Source of the DNA: Cephalopachus bancanus
Lineage: Eukaryota > Chordata > Mammalia > Primates > Tarsiidae
Assembly: GCA_027257055.1 (NCBI GenBank)
Contig: JAPVLO010000003.1
Location: 14,883,501 to 14,947,500 of the forward strand
DNA length: 64,000 bases
Reading direction: 5' to 3'
Shown: positions 24,314 through 35,020 of the stretch, in pieces
How positions within the stretch are numbered: position 1 is the stretch's first letter
Layout: each line of letters opens with the position of its first letter
Notes under the pieces: model-generated
What the model saw: only the letters and a program-made list of their open reading frames with translations
The model's database searches: none
Told to the model about the DNA's origin: nothing
Program-made: the position numbers and the translations under genes

Positions 24314-24581
24314 TGTGTGTGTGTGTGTGTGTTGGAGTTCAGTGGCCGCTTCTGGCCACCGCAGCCTCGACCTGTTGGGCTCCGGCGATCCTTCCGCCTC
24401 AGCTTTCCAAGTAGCCAGAACTACAGGCGCGTGCTACCACGCCTGGCTGATTTTTTTTTTTTTTTATTGTAGAGATGAAGTCTCACTGCCCAAGCGGGTC
24501 TTGAACCCGCGGGCTCAGGCAATCCACTCACCTCAGCCTCCCAAAGGCGTGAGATTACAGGCTGAGCCACTGAGCCTGGCC
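24314..24581 (-). mobile_element. Alu whose A-tail has become a (TG)n repeat
   Basis: The duplication 'gataggtgatttttt' flanks the element at 24299-24313 and 24582-24596. In place of the T-run and the first ~45 bp of tail-proximal sequence there is (gt)n at about 24314-24332 followed at once by 'tggagttcagtggccgct'. The rest of the dimer is complete. Confidence 0.92.
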
Positions 24582-25087
24582 GATAGGTGATTTTTTCATC
24601 CCCATCCCACTTTACACCTTCCCCTTCTGTGTCATCAATGTCCATTATACCATTTTTATATGTCTTTGCAGTTCCTTAGTTTAGCTCTCATGTATAACTG
24701 AGAGCAGGCAGTGATTGGTTTTCTATTCCTGAGTTACTTTACTTAGGATGATAGTGTCCAATTCCATCCAAGTTGCTGCAAAAGACATCAGTTCATTTTT
24801 TAAAAATGGCTAGACAGTATTCCCATGGTGTATACATCCTGCACTTTCATTATCCAGTGACCTAGCTGATGAATATTTAGTTTGATTTCACATCTTTTCA
24901 AGTGTGAATTGTGCAGCAATGAACATATGAATGCAGGTGTCTTTTTTTGTATAACAACATCTGTTCCTTTGGGTAGATACAAAGTAGTGGGTACTGGATT
25001 GAAAGGTAGCTACTTTTAGTTCTTTGAGAACTCTCCATACCGATTTCCATAGAAGAAATACTAATTTACATTTCCTCCAACGGTGTA

Positions 25088-25131
25088 TAAGCATTCCCTT
25101 TATACTGAACCTACATTCCCTTTATACTGAA
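25088..25131. repeat. 21-bp tandem duplication in old L1
   Basis: The unit 'cattccctttatactgaacc' occurs twice in a row here, in the middle of decayed L1 sequence. It is a small local replication-slippage type duplication. Confidence 0.75.
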
Positions 25132-25385
25132 CCCGCACCAACATCCATTGCTTCTTTATTGCTTAATAAAGGCCATTTTGATTGACAGAAAATAGTATCG
25201 CGTTGTAGCTTTAAATTGCATTTCCCTGATGGTTAGTGATATTGAGCATTTTTTCATGTTTGTTGGTCATTGGTGTATCTTCATTTGAGAGATGTCCATT
25301 CATGTCATTTGTCCACTTTTTAATGTGATTATTTGCTTTTTTCTTGCTGATCTGAGTTCTTTTTGGATTTTGAATGTTAGTCCTT

Positions 25386-26763
25386 AGTGAAAGAATAAAG
25401 AGTCAAGATGGAGTAGCCTTAGTTAAAAAGCTAAAGAGCAACAATTTTCATTTTGCTTAGCTTAGTCATACTTAAAACAGCAGCTTGTTTCAGCTCCTAT
25501 CTTTTTTTTTATTATAAAGATGTGGGATACAATTCAGAGTTAGGTATACAAATAATGATTATGCAGGTACCCTTGTTGATGAGGTATGCCCCTCCCTCCC
25601 CTAGCAGTTTCCCTCAACTACCAATCCCATCCCCACTCCCCTGACAGTTTCCCTTTCTAATAGTATCATAATAATTGTTCAAAGTCCACTTATGAGTGAA
25701 AGCAAATGGTACTCTATTCTTTGTTTCTGTGATAGATCACTGAGTATGATCAACTCTAAATCCATCCAAGTTGCTGCAGAGTCCATATGTTTATCCTCCT
25801 TTATGGCTACATAATATTTCATTGTGTATACGTACCACATTTCTTAAATCCAGTCCACCTTCGAAGGGCAGCATAGCTGGTTCCATGTTTTTGCTATTGT
25901 CAATAAAGCTACAACAAACATATGTGTACAGGTATCTTTTTTGTAGAATGATTTGCATTCCTCTGGGTATATTCCCAATAGGGGAATTGCTGGGTCATAT
26001 GGAAGGTCAATTTCTAGTTCTTTTAGAAATCGCCACACTGTCTTCCAAAAAGGTTGCACTAGTTTGCATTCCCACCAGCAGTGTAAAAGCATTATTTTTC
26101 TCTGCATCCTCGCCAGTATCTGTTGTTGTTTGTTTTATTAATGATGGCCATTCTTACTGGGGTTAGGTGGTATCTCAATGTGGTTTTGATTTGCATTTCT
26201 CTGATGATGAATGAGGCTGAGCACTTTTTCATGTGTCTGTGGGCGGCCTGTATATCTTCTTTTGAGAAGTGTATTTCAGTCCCTTTCTAATCATTAGCCT
26301 GCAGAAATGGTTTCCCAGAGGTAGAAACTGATCATTGTTTGTAATCCCCCACCTATTTCCTTGTACTGATTACTTCTTTCTATTCCCAGTATTTGTCTTC
26401 TAGCCATGAGGGACTCAGCTGACTTAATCTATTGTGATCAGCCTTCTGTGACTGGCCACTAGCTCACCACCTGGAGTCACAAGATGTATGTTGCCCTGGC
26501 AACAAGGCACAAGACCAGTGTTATCAACACTTAAGAATGCTATTGATTATTTTTACCCATCCGCTGTTTCCCCATAAATCCTTAAGTACATCTTCCTCCC
26601 AAACCCTCCACCATGTTGTCTCTTAGCAATGGCCCCATCCTTTGTTGGATGTATATGAACTCTTTTTCTTTGGTTTTGCAATTCTTTGCTTTATTTCCCC
26701 AGCAGCAGCCTACCAACACCCCCAAGAAACCCACCATTTTTAGTGGGCTGTATGGGGACCCCA
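25386..26763 (+). repeat. 5' LTR of the ERV, interrupted by an L1
   Basis: The LTR starts at 'tgaaagaataaag' directly after the older L1 and resumes after the inserted L1 at about 26274. The U3-like part includes 'ctgactggccactagctcacc'-type composition. A TATA-poor region follows, and the R/U5-like part has 'gtttccccataaatcc' and 'tttgctttatttccccagc'. The end is placed before the degenerate primer-binding site near 26768. Boundaries are approximate. Confidence 0.6.
25503..26273 (-). mobile_element. 5'-truncated L1 inserted into the LTR
   Basis: A T-run followed by 'aaagatgtgggatacaattc' marks the 3' end. The element extends into ORF2 and stops at 'tcttttgagaagtgt'. The flanks 'tttcagctcctatct' (25488-25502) and 'tttcagtccctttct' (26274-26288) match at 12 of 15 positions, a decayed target duplication. 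The readable ORF2 segment (26107-25844) covers the Cys-rich region up to the C-terminus. Confidence 0.88.
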
Positions 26764-26765
26764 AT

Positions 26766-26786
26766 ATTTTGGGGGAGTCCCCTCCA
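26766..26786 (+). other. Degenerate primer-binding site (tentative)
   Basis: The sequence 'tttgggggagtcccctcc' just after the LTR end has the 'TGGGGG' start and spacing of a proline-type retroviral primer-binding site, but later bases differ. The assignment rests on position. Confidence 0.35.
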
Positions 26787-27603
26787 TGACCCTCTTCTCA
26801 TTCTTTTATTTTCCAACCTGTGCCTCCCTCTGGACTGTGCTAGAACTTGGTAACAACTGACAGCTCTGGCCAGAACTGCTCTCTGGTGAGTCTGAAGGTT
26901 CCAAGGAAAGGTTATACACCGCAAGAGCCCATTAGGGTGGGAAGCTATGGTTTGCTATTTCCTTTTTAAGCCAAGATCTTCAAGCTTCTCCGTAGACCAG
27001 GCTAGATCTTGGAAGGCCGTGGATGGCCTTTTAGCCACAGCTATTCCCTGGAATAGTAAGAAGGCCCCTGAAGAAAGGTCTTGGATCCCATCACCCAATA
27101 GGGTGAGAGGCAAGATGCTTGACACTTTCCCTCTGCCTCTTGTTCGCTACCTTCATTGCCTGAAACAAGCAACATCAAACGAACCTCACCTGATCACATT
27201 TGTCTTGTCCAATACAAAGTTGCATTACTGGTGAGTTCGTGCATTACCTTATTCTTTGTTGAGGGGGTCTTTGAGCATGACCTGAGAGGCCTCTATCTCC
27301 ATTTGATAGCTTCTGCTGGGGCTTCAGGTCCTCTGTGGAAAATCTTGGCACCAAGTCTTTGAATACATGTTGGAGCAGGCATACTGCTGGGCAGAAGGAC
27401 TGTCTCTGGTGGGATGAGAAGAACAAGAGGATACCCTTTCTCACTCGATTCTCACACCCTCAGGCTAATTCCATTGATCTTCTACCTGGGATATCAGCTG
27501 AGGGTATGGATGATTATTTTTCTAAAAAGAGAAAGGGAGCTAGAAAGTGTCTCAAGGGCCTATTCTTAGGACCTATTTCAGTCTCCTTCTTTAGGATTCC
27601 TCA
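26787..27603 (+). other. ERV untranslated leader
   Basis: This 0.8 kb lies between the presumed primer-binding site and the gag start. Several short frames occur (for example 27335-27745, which runs past the gag start in another frame), but none resembles a known retroviral protein. Leaders of this length are usual for gammaretrovirus-like ERVs. Confidence 0.5.
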
Positions 27604-28020
27604 TGGGAAATTCTCAGTCAGTCATGGAGAAAGATTACCCGCTGGAATGTCTTCTAAAAAATCTCAAGACTCTTTCATTAAAGGAAGACATCCATTCCAA
27701 GCATCATATTTTTCTGTTATACAGCATGGCCAGAATCTAAGTTAGGCTACCAAGAGGTTTGGCCTCATGGAAGCTCTCTAGGTGCTAATACCCTCTTATA
27801 ACTTGATTTATACATTAAGAAAAACAGAAAGTTTGCTGAGGTTCCATATGTTCAGGTTTTTTATTTAGCCAGCTTATTGCCAGGGCTTAAGGGATGCCTG
27901 TTGCACGTGTCTTCTGACTCTTCTTTAACCACTTTGCCTCCGAAGTGTAGCTCAATCCTTTCTTCCTCTCAGCAGGATATGGCTGCCCTTCTTATTTTTC
28001 TTTATAACAAAGGATAGCAG
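27604..28020 (+). pseudogene. ERV gag, matrix part only, broken
   Basis: The frame starts with an ATG followed by Gly-Asn-Ser-Gln at 27604, the N-myristoylation context typical of gammaretrovirus-like Gag. The matrix-like reading continues with frame changes to about 28020. Capsid, nucleocapsid and protease are absent, because the next recognisable sequence is late RT. A Pro-rich piece at 30070-30180 may be a displaced Gag segment. Confidence 0.6.
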
Positions 28021-29969
28021 GTATCCCTTTTGAAGGCTGAGTTTAATTTACAAGAGGTTATCTACTTGTAGTTTCAACTTAGCCCAAAACATACAGCCGT
28101 AATCACCCAGAGAAAACACTTTATTGCTTCCTTACTGTTTCCCCAGTCCAAGAAAAAGCTCCAGGCATCTTTAGGACTCACAGACTATTTCAGAATTTGG
28201 ATGCCTAATTAGGGCCTCATAGCTAAGCCCCTGTATGAGGCCACTTGGGGTCCAGAAAATGAGCCTTTAAAAGGGCATTCTCTGGCACAAACTACCTTCA
28301 CTACCCTTAAAGAGGCTCTTATGTGGGCTCTAGTCCTGACCCTGCCTAATCTTCAAAAGAATTTTCTCCTCTATGCTATGGAGAGAGAAGGACTAGCACT
28401 AGGGCTATTGGAACAAAAACAACTTTCAATACTGGATTACTCAGCAAAATGATGGCCACCCTGCCTCAGAGAGTTGGCCACCACAGCCACGCTGATGCAG
28501 GAGGCTAGCAAAGTTACTTATGGCCAGCATATGGATGTGTACTCACCACACCATGTTAAGACATTTTAAACAGCGATGCTTATAGATTTCTCATCAGGTC
28601 TTATCTTACCAAATGCCAGACTATTCTGTTGGGAAATCCTAACATTACTATCCAGAAATCTAATACTCTAAACTTAGCTACTCTTCTTTTCATGCCAGAA
28701 CCTATAGAACGTTCCTGCCCAGAGAAATTAGAAACTTCTAGGGCAATCAGAGCAGACTTAGCAGATGTTCCCCTCTCTGATCCAGAGTATGTGTGGTACA
28801 TAAATGATAGTAGCTTTATTCTTCATGTGAAAGAAGGGCAGGATATGCTGCTAGTACTAATACTGAAGTAACTGGAAGTGTACTTCCACCTCCAGGTACT
28901 TCTGCTCAAAAGGCAGAACTCATTGCTCTAACTCAGGCACTTGTTTTAGGCAAGGACAAGAGGCTTAACATATATACAGACTCCAAGTATGCCTTTCATA
29001 TCCTACAGTCACATGCGACTCTCTGGGAAGAAAGACGATTGTTAACTACTAAGAGAACACCTATTAGGCACATCCCTTTAATTTTACAACTTATTAAAGC
29101 AGTCCAGCATTCACCCCAGGTGTCAGTAATATACTGTAAAGGACACCAGTGCTCACACAGCCTGGAAGCATTAGGAAATGGTAAGGTTAATGAGAGGCTA
29201 AAAAGATAGTCTTTGTTCCCTGCTCAGCCACTGAAACACTGGTTATCCCTTCTGTTATCTCTAAATATCCAGAGGGAGAAACACAACATCTACAGCAGTG
29301 AGGGGCTGTAAGAAATGGGCCATGGTTAACACTACAGGGAAGACTCACCTTATCTGCCAACCAGGATGATGAAATTCTCATACACTTTCATAATTCACTG
29401 TGTATAGGAAAGAAGCCCTTATATAAGCTTCTAAAATCTCAGATTATATGCTCCAATCTAAAGTCAAAGTTAAATTCCATCACCCAAGCCTGCCCCATTT
29501 GTAGGACAGGCAGTCCCCAGGGGCATTTAAATCCTCCACCTTCACGCCCCTCTCGTCAGTTAAGGGGACACTTGCTGGGACAGGACTTACAACTGGATTT
29601 TACTCACATGTCCACATACAAGAAATATAAATATCTGTTACCTTTCACTGATACCTTTTCAGGCTGGCTGGAGCCCTTTCCTACCAGCTCAGAAAAAGCC
29701 TTGGAGGTTTCACAGGTTCTAATACATGATATCATTCCTTGTTTTGGTCTTCCTATTTCTTTACAAAGTGGCAATGCCACTGTTTTTATTTCTCAGATAA
29801 CACAGCAGGTTTCAGAGGCCCTCGGCATATATTTTAATCTCCCTATATCCTATCATCCCCAGTCTTCAGGAAAGGTGGAAAAGGCTCCTTCCACTCTCAA
29901 GCAACATCTAACTAAATTATCTATGAATTTAAACAGGGATGGCTACAACTGTTGCTATGGCACCCCCAA

Positions 29970-30062
29970 GAGGCTGTGGTGAGCTGTGATGGCACCACTG
30001 CACTCCAGCCTAGGCAAAAGAGAAAGACCTCAACTCAAAAAACAAACAAACAAACAAACAAA
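29970..30062 (+). mobile_element. Alu 3' fragment in the integrase region
   Basis: About 80 bp of Alu right arm ('gagctgtgatggcaccactg' to 'gacctcaactca') end in an (caaa)n tail. It lies between two copies of a 63-bp pol segment. Its abrupt start inside the right arm suggests a rearrangement or an extremely truncated insertion. Confidence 0.8.
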
Positions 30063-30380
30063 ATCAATGCTGAAAGCTAAGCAAACTGTTGTCTGAGGCC
30101 GAACCTGATCCTATCCCTCTTGTCCACCAGCCTCCCGAGGCATCTCCAAAGGCCCCTAGTGGAGGGAGAGCCCCCTGGACCCATCTAACTAAGTTATCTA
30201 TGAATTTAAACAGGGATGGCCACAACTTTTGCCCATGGCACCCCTAAGGTTCTGAGCTACTCTCCAAGTTCTTCTGTTCCTTAGTCCCTCTGAACTCATA
30301 TATGGATGGCCCCTTTACTCCAGCCTGGGGTACCTGCAAACCCACCCCCCTTGGGAAATTACCTCCATTCTTAGAACTGT

Positions 30381-30431
30381 CTAAGAATCTGAATTGTACC
30401 CCATATGTTTAAAATAAAAATTTAAAAAAAA
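30381..30431 (+). mobile_element. About 50-bp L1 3' tail in ERV pol
   Basis: The sequence 'aatctgaattgtaccccata' followed by 'aaaataaaaatttaaaa' is the last part of an L1 3'UTR plus A-tail. It interrupts the pol reading between 'attcttagaactgt' and 'gagactatgctgacc'. No convincing target duplication is visible. Confidence 0.75.
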
Positions 30432-31325
30432 GAGACTATGCTGACCAACATCTCCTTGCTCCCTGTGAGGGTTCACCTTTAACATCTCAGTTACAGCCAG
30501 GAGACTGAATACTTCTTAAAGATCTACCAGGTCAGACTAAGCCCCTCCAGCCACCATGGAAGGGACCCTTTCAAGTAACCTTAATCACCCCACAGCAGCC
30601 AAACTTTGGGGATTTCCCTCCTGGATCCACTTATCCAGACTCAAGACTGCATCTCCACCACCCTCGGAAACTCCTGCTCCAGAACAATCCACGCCAAAGC
30701 TATACACTTTGGAGCCACCAGGTGACCTCAAATACCTCTTTAAAAAGGTAAGTTTATAAAATGCCTTTGGGACCAGATTTGGTACAAGCCTATAAATATA
30801 ATGTTTATTTTTTAGTCCTTCTTGAACATTGGTGGGGACCTGAGGTAGTACAATTATTTAAAATTTAAGTAAACAGGTTGTTTCCAACAGGGTGCTCTTT
30901 TTGTCAAGCACTAGAATATACCAACACCCATAAAACTTGGTTTAACACCTTTAAACATGCTGTCTATGAGTTATGGATATGTTTAATAATCCACTTAATA
31001 TTATGTCATAATATTAGGAAATGGTAAGGTTAAGAGAGAGGCTAAAAAGACAGCCTTACCTCAGACAACTGATTGATGAAAATTCCCGATCAAAGTTCTT
31101 TAACATGGTCTGCAGGAAAAATACAAGATTTGCAAAAGTTCATAGAAACCAAGTTCACTGCAACTCCCTCTCTGTTACCTTTAGCCTCTCTGTGTACACT
31201 CTTTATCTTTAGGTTATTTGTACAACAAGTCACTGCAGATAGGCATTGAAACTAGGAATGCTTTCCATTACCAGTGGACCTTGGAGTTACTTGCTTAAAA
31301 GTAATGGTGAATAAACCCACACAAC

Positions 31326-31790
31326 ATGGACACCACAAACTTATTGTTCTCCTTGGTTGTGCTAACCCTAAGCAAAACCTACCCACTTGTAGATGAGGCA
31401 TTGGGAATAATACCCGACAAAATTTCCAAGATAGGATACAGTCATGGGCACTCCTCCACCACCAGGGTTACCTACAGAGCCCTTACTAAAATTCCATCGA
31501 ATCTCTGATGATTTCTGCCATGAACAATATCCCAGTGCAGCACCATTCCAAAAAATATGGGTATCATTTTACTCTTCCCAGCCACTTACAAATTGGGCCC
31601 AACCAGGCCCCCCAAGAAATTCTTGATATTTTAAAGTTAACACTTATGTTAGACATGGGATGGTGATATTAATAGCTTCAATGCTGCAAACAAAACTCTG
31701 CTCCCCAACTAATATAGAAATTCAGTTACAACTTAGAACAAATGAAACTAGCTTCTTGAGGATTTCTTCTAGCTTCTATCAGTGGCAGGT
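31326..31790 (+). pseudogene. ERV env-like start, truncated (tentative)
   Basis: An ATG at 31326 opens 60 codons beginning with a hydrophobic stretch ('LLFSLVVLTL') that would serve as a signal peptide, which is the expected position and form of an Env start after pol. Only a short, frame-shifted surface-protein-like segment follows, before the Alu at 31806. No transmembrane subunit is recognisable. The assignment rests mainly on position and the signal peptide. Confidence 0.4.
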
Positions 31791-31805
31791 GCAGGCACCA
31801 GCTTT

Positions 31806-32042
31806 TTCCTTTTTTTTGTTTGAGTAGGAGTCTTACTATGTTGTCCAGGCAGGAGGGTAGTGGCATGCTCACGGCCACGGCAGCCTCAACCTGCTGGGCT
31901 CGAGTGATCCTTCCACTTCAGCCTTCCAAGTAGCTGGAAATACAGCCATGTGCCACAAAGCCTGGATAATATTTATTTATTCACTTATTTATTGTAGAGA
32001 TGAGGTCTTGTCAATGCCTGGGCTGGTCTCGAACCTGTGGTA
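31806..32042 (-). mobile_element. Diverged Alu, minus strand, left arm shortened
   Basis: The duplication 'caggcaccagcttt' lies at 31792-31805 and 32043-32056. The right arm is present but diverged, with 'gatgaggtcttg' in the linker; the left arm stops at 'gtctcgaacctgtgg', so it is 5'-truncated. It is older than most Alus here. Confidence 0.9.
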
Positions 32043-32057
32043 CAGGCACCAGCTTTA

Positions 32058-33320
32058 ATGTGGTTGGCAGAGGGATGACAGATTGTAGGATTTACTTGGT
32101 TGTACATATGTAACCTTAGCACTGTTGCTTTCTCAGTTGCCAGTTGGGGCAGTGCTGTAGTGAATACACGCATGGGCTCAGGGCCTCCTGATTTGCCAGG
32201 GTGGCTTGGACAGTGGTGTTGCTGAGATCTGGGAACAGACCTTCCTAAAGGCTGTATTATTATCTCAGGTGTTGTAATGAGCTGTGCCAGTTGACCTCCA
32301 GTCAGGAGGTAGTGCTCGCAGAAGACAGCCAATTGTGGATGGCTGTGGGTTTCTACTTAGCCTTTGTTGCCCCAGGGAAATACACAGATGACCTAGGCAA
32401 TGGCAGGGCTTCCCTGTCAGTACTGAGCAATCAAGGAGGGGAGGAAGCAGTTGGGGAGGCCCAGGTCAGACTGGACGGCTTTCCAGCTCCCCATCTGTAC
32501 CCACAATTGGCTACCCCAGTGGGAAATGAGAAGGGGGTGCGGTCTCCTGGCTGCCGTGGCAGAGCTGCAGGAATGGCCAAGATGTCTCTGTTGTACAAAA
32601 GAGTTTATAAAGGAGTTGAGAGAGGGGGGTTGCCAGGCAGCAAGTTCCCTCCCAGAGCTTCTGCCTTTGCCAGAGGCTGTTCACACTCAGATCTCAGAGG
32701 TTCATTCAGCAGCAAGCTGCAGGCTAGGTTTGAGTGGTTCACGTTCCAGCTCCCTACCTGTGTGCTCAATAGGTTGCTAAAGGGAATAGGATGGGTGGAA
32801 GGGTCTTCTGGCTGCTGTAGCAGTGCTTCAGGAATGGAAGAGCTGTCTGTCACACAAAAGGTTCCCAAGGGGAAAAAGGAGTAGCCAGGATGACGGGGTT
32901 CCTCCCAGTTCCCCACTCTTGCCAGAGGCTGTCCACACTCAGAACTCAAAGGTGCATTCAGCAACAGGGTCTCTTGTTGCAGTCCATCCCAGACAGGGAC
33001 TGCTGTCAGTAGCAGAATTTTCCCTTGGGTTTCCTGTTCTCTCCTGACCTGGGAACTGGCCACAGAGTACACAAAACTGCAGGGGTCAAGTTCTGGGAGG
33101 ATGGCACAGCCAGAGGTGTTCAGAGCTCAAATGGCCACAAAGCTCCACATGGGTTCTGGCAGCAAGTAGCTGTGCCTACCCAGGCTGTTTCCTGTCTGGG
33201 GCTGGAATCCCATCAGGTTTGGGGGACACTCCAAGCCCGTGATAGAAGCACTGAGTTTCAAATTTCCTGTACTCACCATTTTCCCACATCCAGAGGCTGC
33301 TCTCTGCTTCTGACATGACC
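32058..33320 (-). repeat. L1 5'UTR-like block with two tandem monomers
   Basis: A GC-richer block holds two diverged tandem units. 'ttccagctcccc' (32481) and 'ttccagctccct' (32744), and 'cagaggctgttcacactcag' (32671) and 'cagaggctgtccacactcag' (32923), give a period of about 250-265 bp. The right end on the minus strand starts 'gatgtgggaaaatggtgag' (about 33295-33275), similar to the start of the L1 5'UTRs at 15.7 and 60.5 kb. I infer an old L1 5'UTR in minus orientation, without attached ORFs. An ERV-derived origin remains possible. Confidence 0.5.
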
Positions 33321-33691
33321 CCTCGTATCAGATTATAGTCTCGTTACTGCTTAAACAATCTCTTGCTTTTCTGTAGTATGTCTCATTTGTCCTTCATAAT
33401 AATGAATGTGTTTTTCTTATTCTAAGATCACTAGAATTTTATATGTTTTATTTATGTTTTCATAAGCTCTTAGCTTTATTTAACAATTGTATTATTTTTC
33501 AACTTTTTACATCACACTACTTTTGCAACTTGTTTTCAATAATAATATATTGACTATTGTAAAGAAAATTTATTTTTAGAACTAATTCTAACAGACTAAT
33601 TCTCAACCAAAGCAATTTTATAACCACAAAGCATTAGAAAAAATAATTAATGTCCAACAAAAGATGTATAAATCAATACTATTGTAAAATG
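33321..33691. other. Unassigned AT-rich sequence
   Basis: Nothing recognisable. Confidence 0.4.
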
Positions 33692-33936
33692 TTGGATTGC
33701 CTGAGCCCGCAAGTTCGAGATCTGCCTGGCCAACTTGGCGAGACCTCATCTCTGCAATTAAAAAAAAAAAAAATTAGCCAGGCATAGTAGGGCGTGCCTA
33801 TAGTTCCAGCTACTTGGAAGGCTGAGGTAGAAGGATTGCTGGAGCCCAGCAGGTCGAGGCTGCGGTGGCCCGGGAGCGTGCCACTGCACTCCAGTCTGGG
33901 CGACAGAGTGAGAGTCCAACTCAAAAAAAAAAAAAA
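33692..33936 (+). mobile_element. 5'-truncated Alu, plus strand
   Basis: The element starts within the left arm at 'ggattgcctgagcccgc' and continues through a linker of 13 A's and the full right arm to an A-tail. About 50 bp of the left end are missing. A target duplication could not be defined. Confidence 0.93.
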
Positions 33937-34539
33937 GTAATATTATTCAGTAACTAAAGTTGTGTTCTAGTTAAATATTCATTTGTGATAAATCTATAAA
34001 ATTCCAAGTAAGAGTTAAAATTATAAGGCATTTTGTATGTTAAGAAATAAAAAAAGGTAAGAACTATATACAGAATTTTTTCCATTTTTAGAATGGACAT
34101 GCATGTAATCATTGTGTGTGTGTTTATGTGTTATTCATGTACACATCAGTGCTTAAAGAATATACTTTAAGTAGTTATTTTTATATGTAGTGTGGTTGTC
34201 ATATGAATCTAAAATTAAAAATATATCCCAACTCCCATTATCCTTCATGAGGTCTTTAACCTTATCCAATTGTTTCTTAAGCTTTCATGTGTTCTTTAAT
34301 ACAGTTTCCTAAACACTCTCATAAATGTTATTGTGATGCAATACAATCAAACACATAACAATGCCGTCTTCGTTCTATCGTCTTCTATCAGTTATTAACA
34401 AAATACATTTCAGATTAGAACATTAAGATTATTTTATTGACAAATGGGCATTATTGAATTGGGGAAATTCAGAAGTTGAAATGCACTTAGTCATAAATTT
34501 GCTTTCTATAGTTGTGACCTCAGCATCCATCTTCAGGCC
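33937..34539. other. Unassigned AT-rich sequence
   Basis: Nothing recognisable; a short TG-rich patch lies near 34112-34125. Confidence 0.4.
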
Positions 34540-35020
34540 TGACATAAGTTGTTTGAAACCCAGTTGTACTCCATCACCTTTTGCCTGACTGTAATTTTCT
34601 CTCCCTGTGTGGCTGTTGGCAAAATAGCCTGTTTGTGCCTCATCTCACGCAACACCCAACACATCCCACTTGCTGACCACAATAAAAACAAATGGTCAAC
34701 ACCAGAGGTATATAATCCATTTCTTCATTATATGTGTTTTCTTGAAACTCGCCAATCCCCAAGTGCTACAGGAAAGCCTAAGGGATAACACCCATGGACC
34801 TTGATAAAGGCATAGCCCCACAGGTGCTCGCTCTCTCTCCCCTGCTCCCACACCCCCCTTCCTTTCAGTCCCTCAATTCTCTACCAGCTGGTAGAGCTCC
34901 TTGCCACCTACAGACTTCCTGTGGGCCTCCTGTTGGCACCCCTAGTATCTCTGGACCCGTGAGTAATACATTTCTTCTGTTTCATGCATACTTTCCTTAA
35001 ACCTCTTAGGCCTTGTGGCT
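34540..35020 (+). repeat. Possible solo LTR (family not recognised)
   Basis: Composition changes to C-rich and then to a U5-like ending ('ggacccgtgagtaatacatt' plus T/C-rich sequence near 34953-34990), as in many ERV1 LTRs. 'caataaaaac' at about 34679 could be a polyadenylation signal. No matching partner LTR exists in the window, and the ends are unclear. Confidence 0.3.

Larger units (their letters stand above)
24175..25385 (-). mobile_element. Older L1 3' portion, minus strand
   Basis: The element reads backwards from its 3' end (24175-24240, 'ggttacatgggtgcattgca') through ORF2 C-terminal sequence ('tccatccaagttgctgcaaa' at 24761, 'aatgaacatatgaatgcaggtgt' region at 24915, 'tgagcattttttcatg' at 25242). 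It is an older subfamily than the copies ending in 'taccccacat'. It is interrupted by an Alu and ends at 25385, where the LTR begins. Confidence 0.8.
28021..30759 (+). pseudogene. ERV pol remnant: RT connection, RNase H, integrase
   Basis: The RT end is seen at 28025-28330 ('LTDYFRIW', 'KPLYEATWGPENEPL'). RNase H spans about 28780-29200: the first catalytic motif near 28797 reads 'YINDSSF' in place of the usual Asp-Gly-Ser, while 'IYTDSKYAFH' is kept at about 28969. The integrase has a zinc-finger-like region (His pair near 29380, 'CPIC' near 29490) and a core at 29572-29982. The first core Asp ('LDFTH') and the Glu ('SGKVEK') are present, but the middle Asp position reads 'LQSGNATVF' and is lost. 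The C-terminal tail lies at 30480-30759. Multiple stops exist. Confidence 0.8.
25386..31790 (+). mobile_element. Endogenous retrovirus, gammaretrovirus-like (ERV1), heavily deleted
   Basis: In order: a 5' LTR split by an L1, a degenerate primer-binding site, an untranslated leader, the start of gag, then after a large deletion the late part of pol (RT connection, RNase H, integrase) and a short env-like segment. Most of gag, all of protease and the RT core are missing, and no 3' LTR is recognisable. Stops and frameshifts occur in every gene, two internal segments are duplicated, and Alu and L1 fragments lie within it. It cannot encode a virus. The orientation is plus throughout. Confidence 0.82.

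Noticed and set aside
27335..27745. 136-codon frame in the ERV leader as a possible accessory gene
   Set aside because: It overlaps the gag start in a different frame, shows no recognisable domain, and is short enough to occur by chance.
32291..32884. 197-codon open frame on the plus strand
   Set aside because: It lies antisense over the tandem-monomer L1 5'UTR-like block. The GC-rich composition lowers stop frequency, no domain is visible, and the tandem unit breaks any single-domain reading.
34540..35020. 3' LTR of the ERV at 25.4-31.8 kb
   Set aside because: I see no shared sequence with the 5' LTR, so if it is an LTR it belongs to another family.
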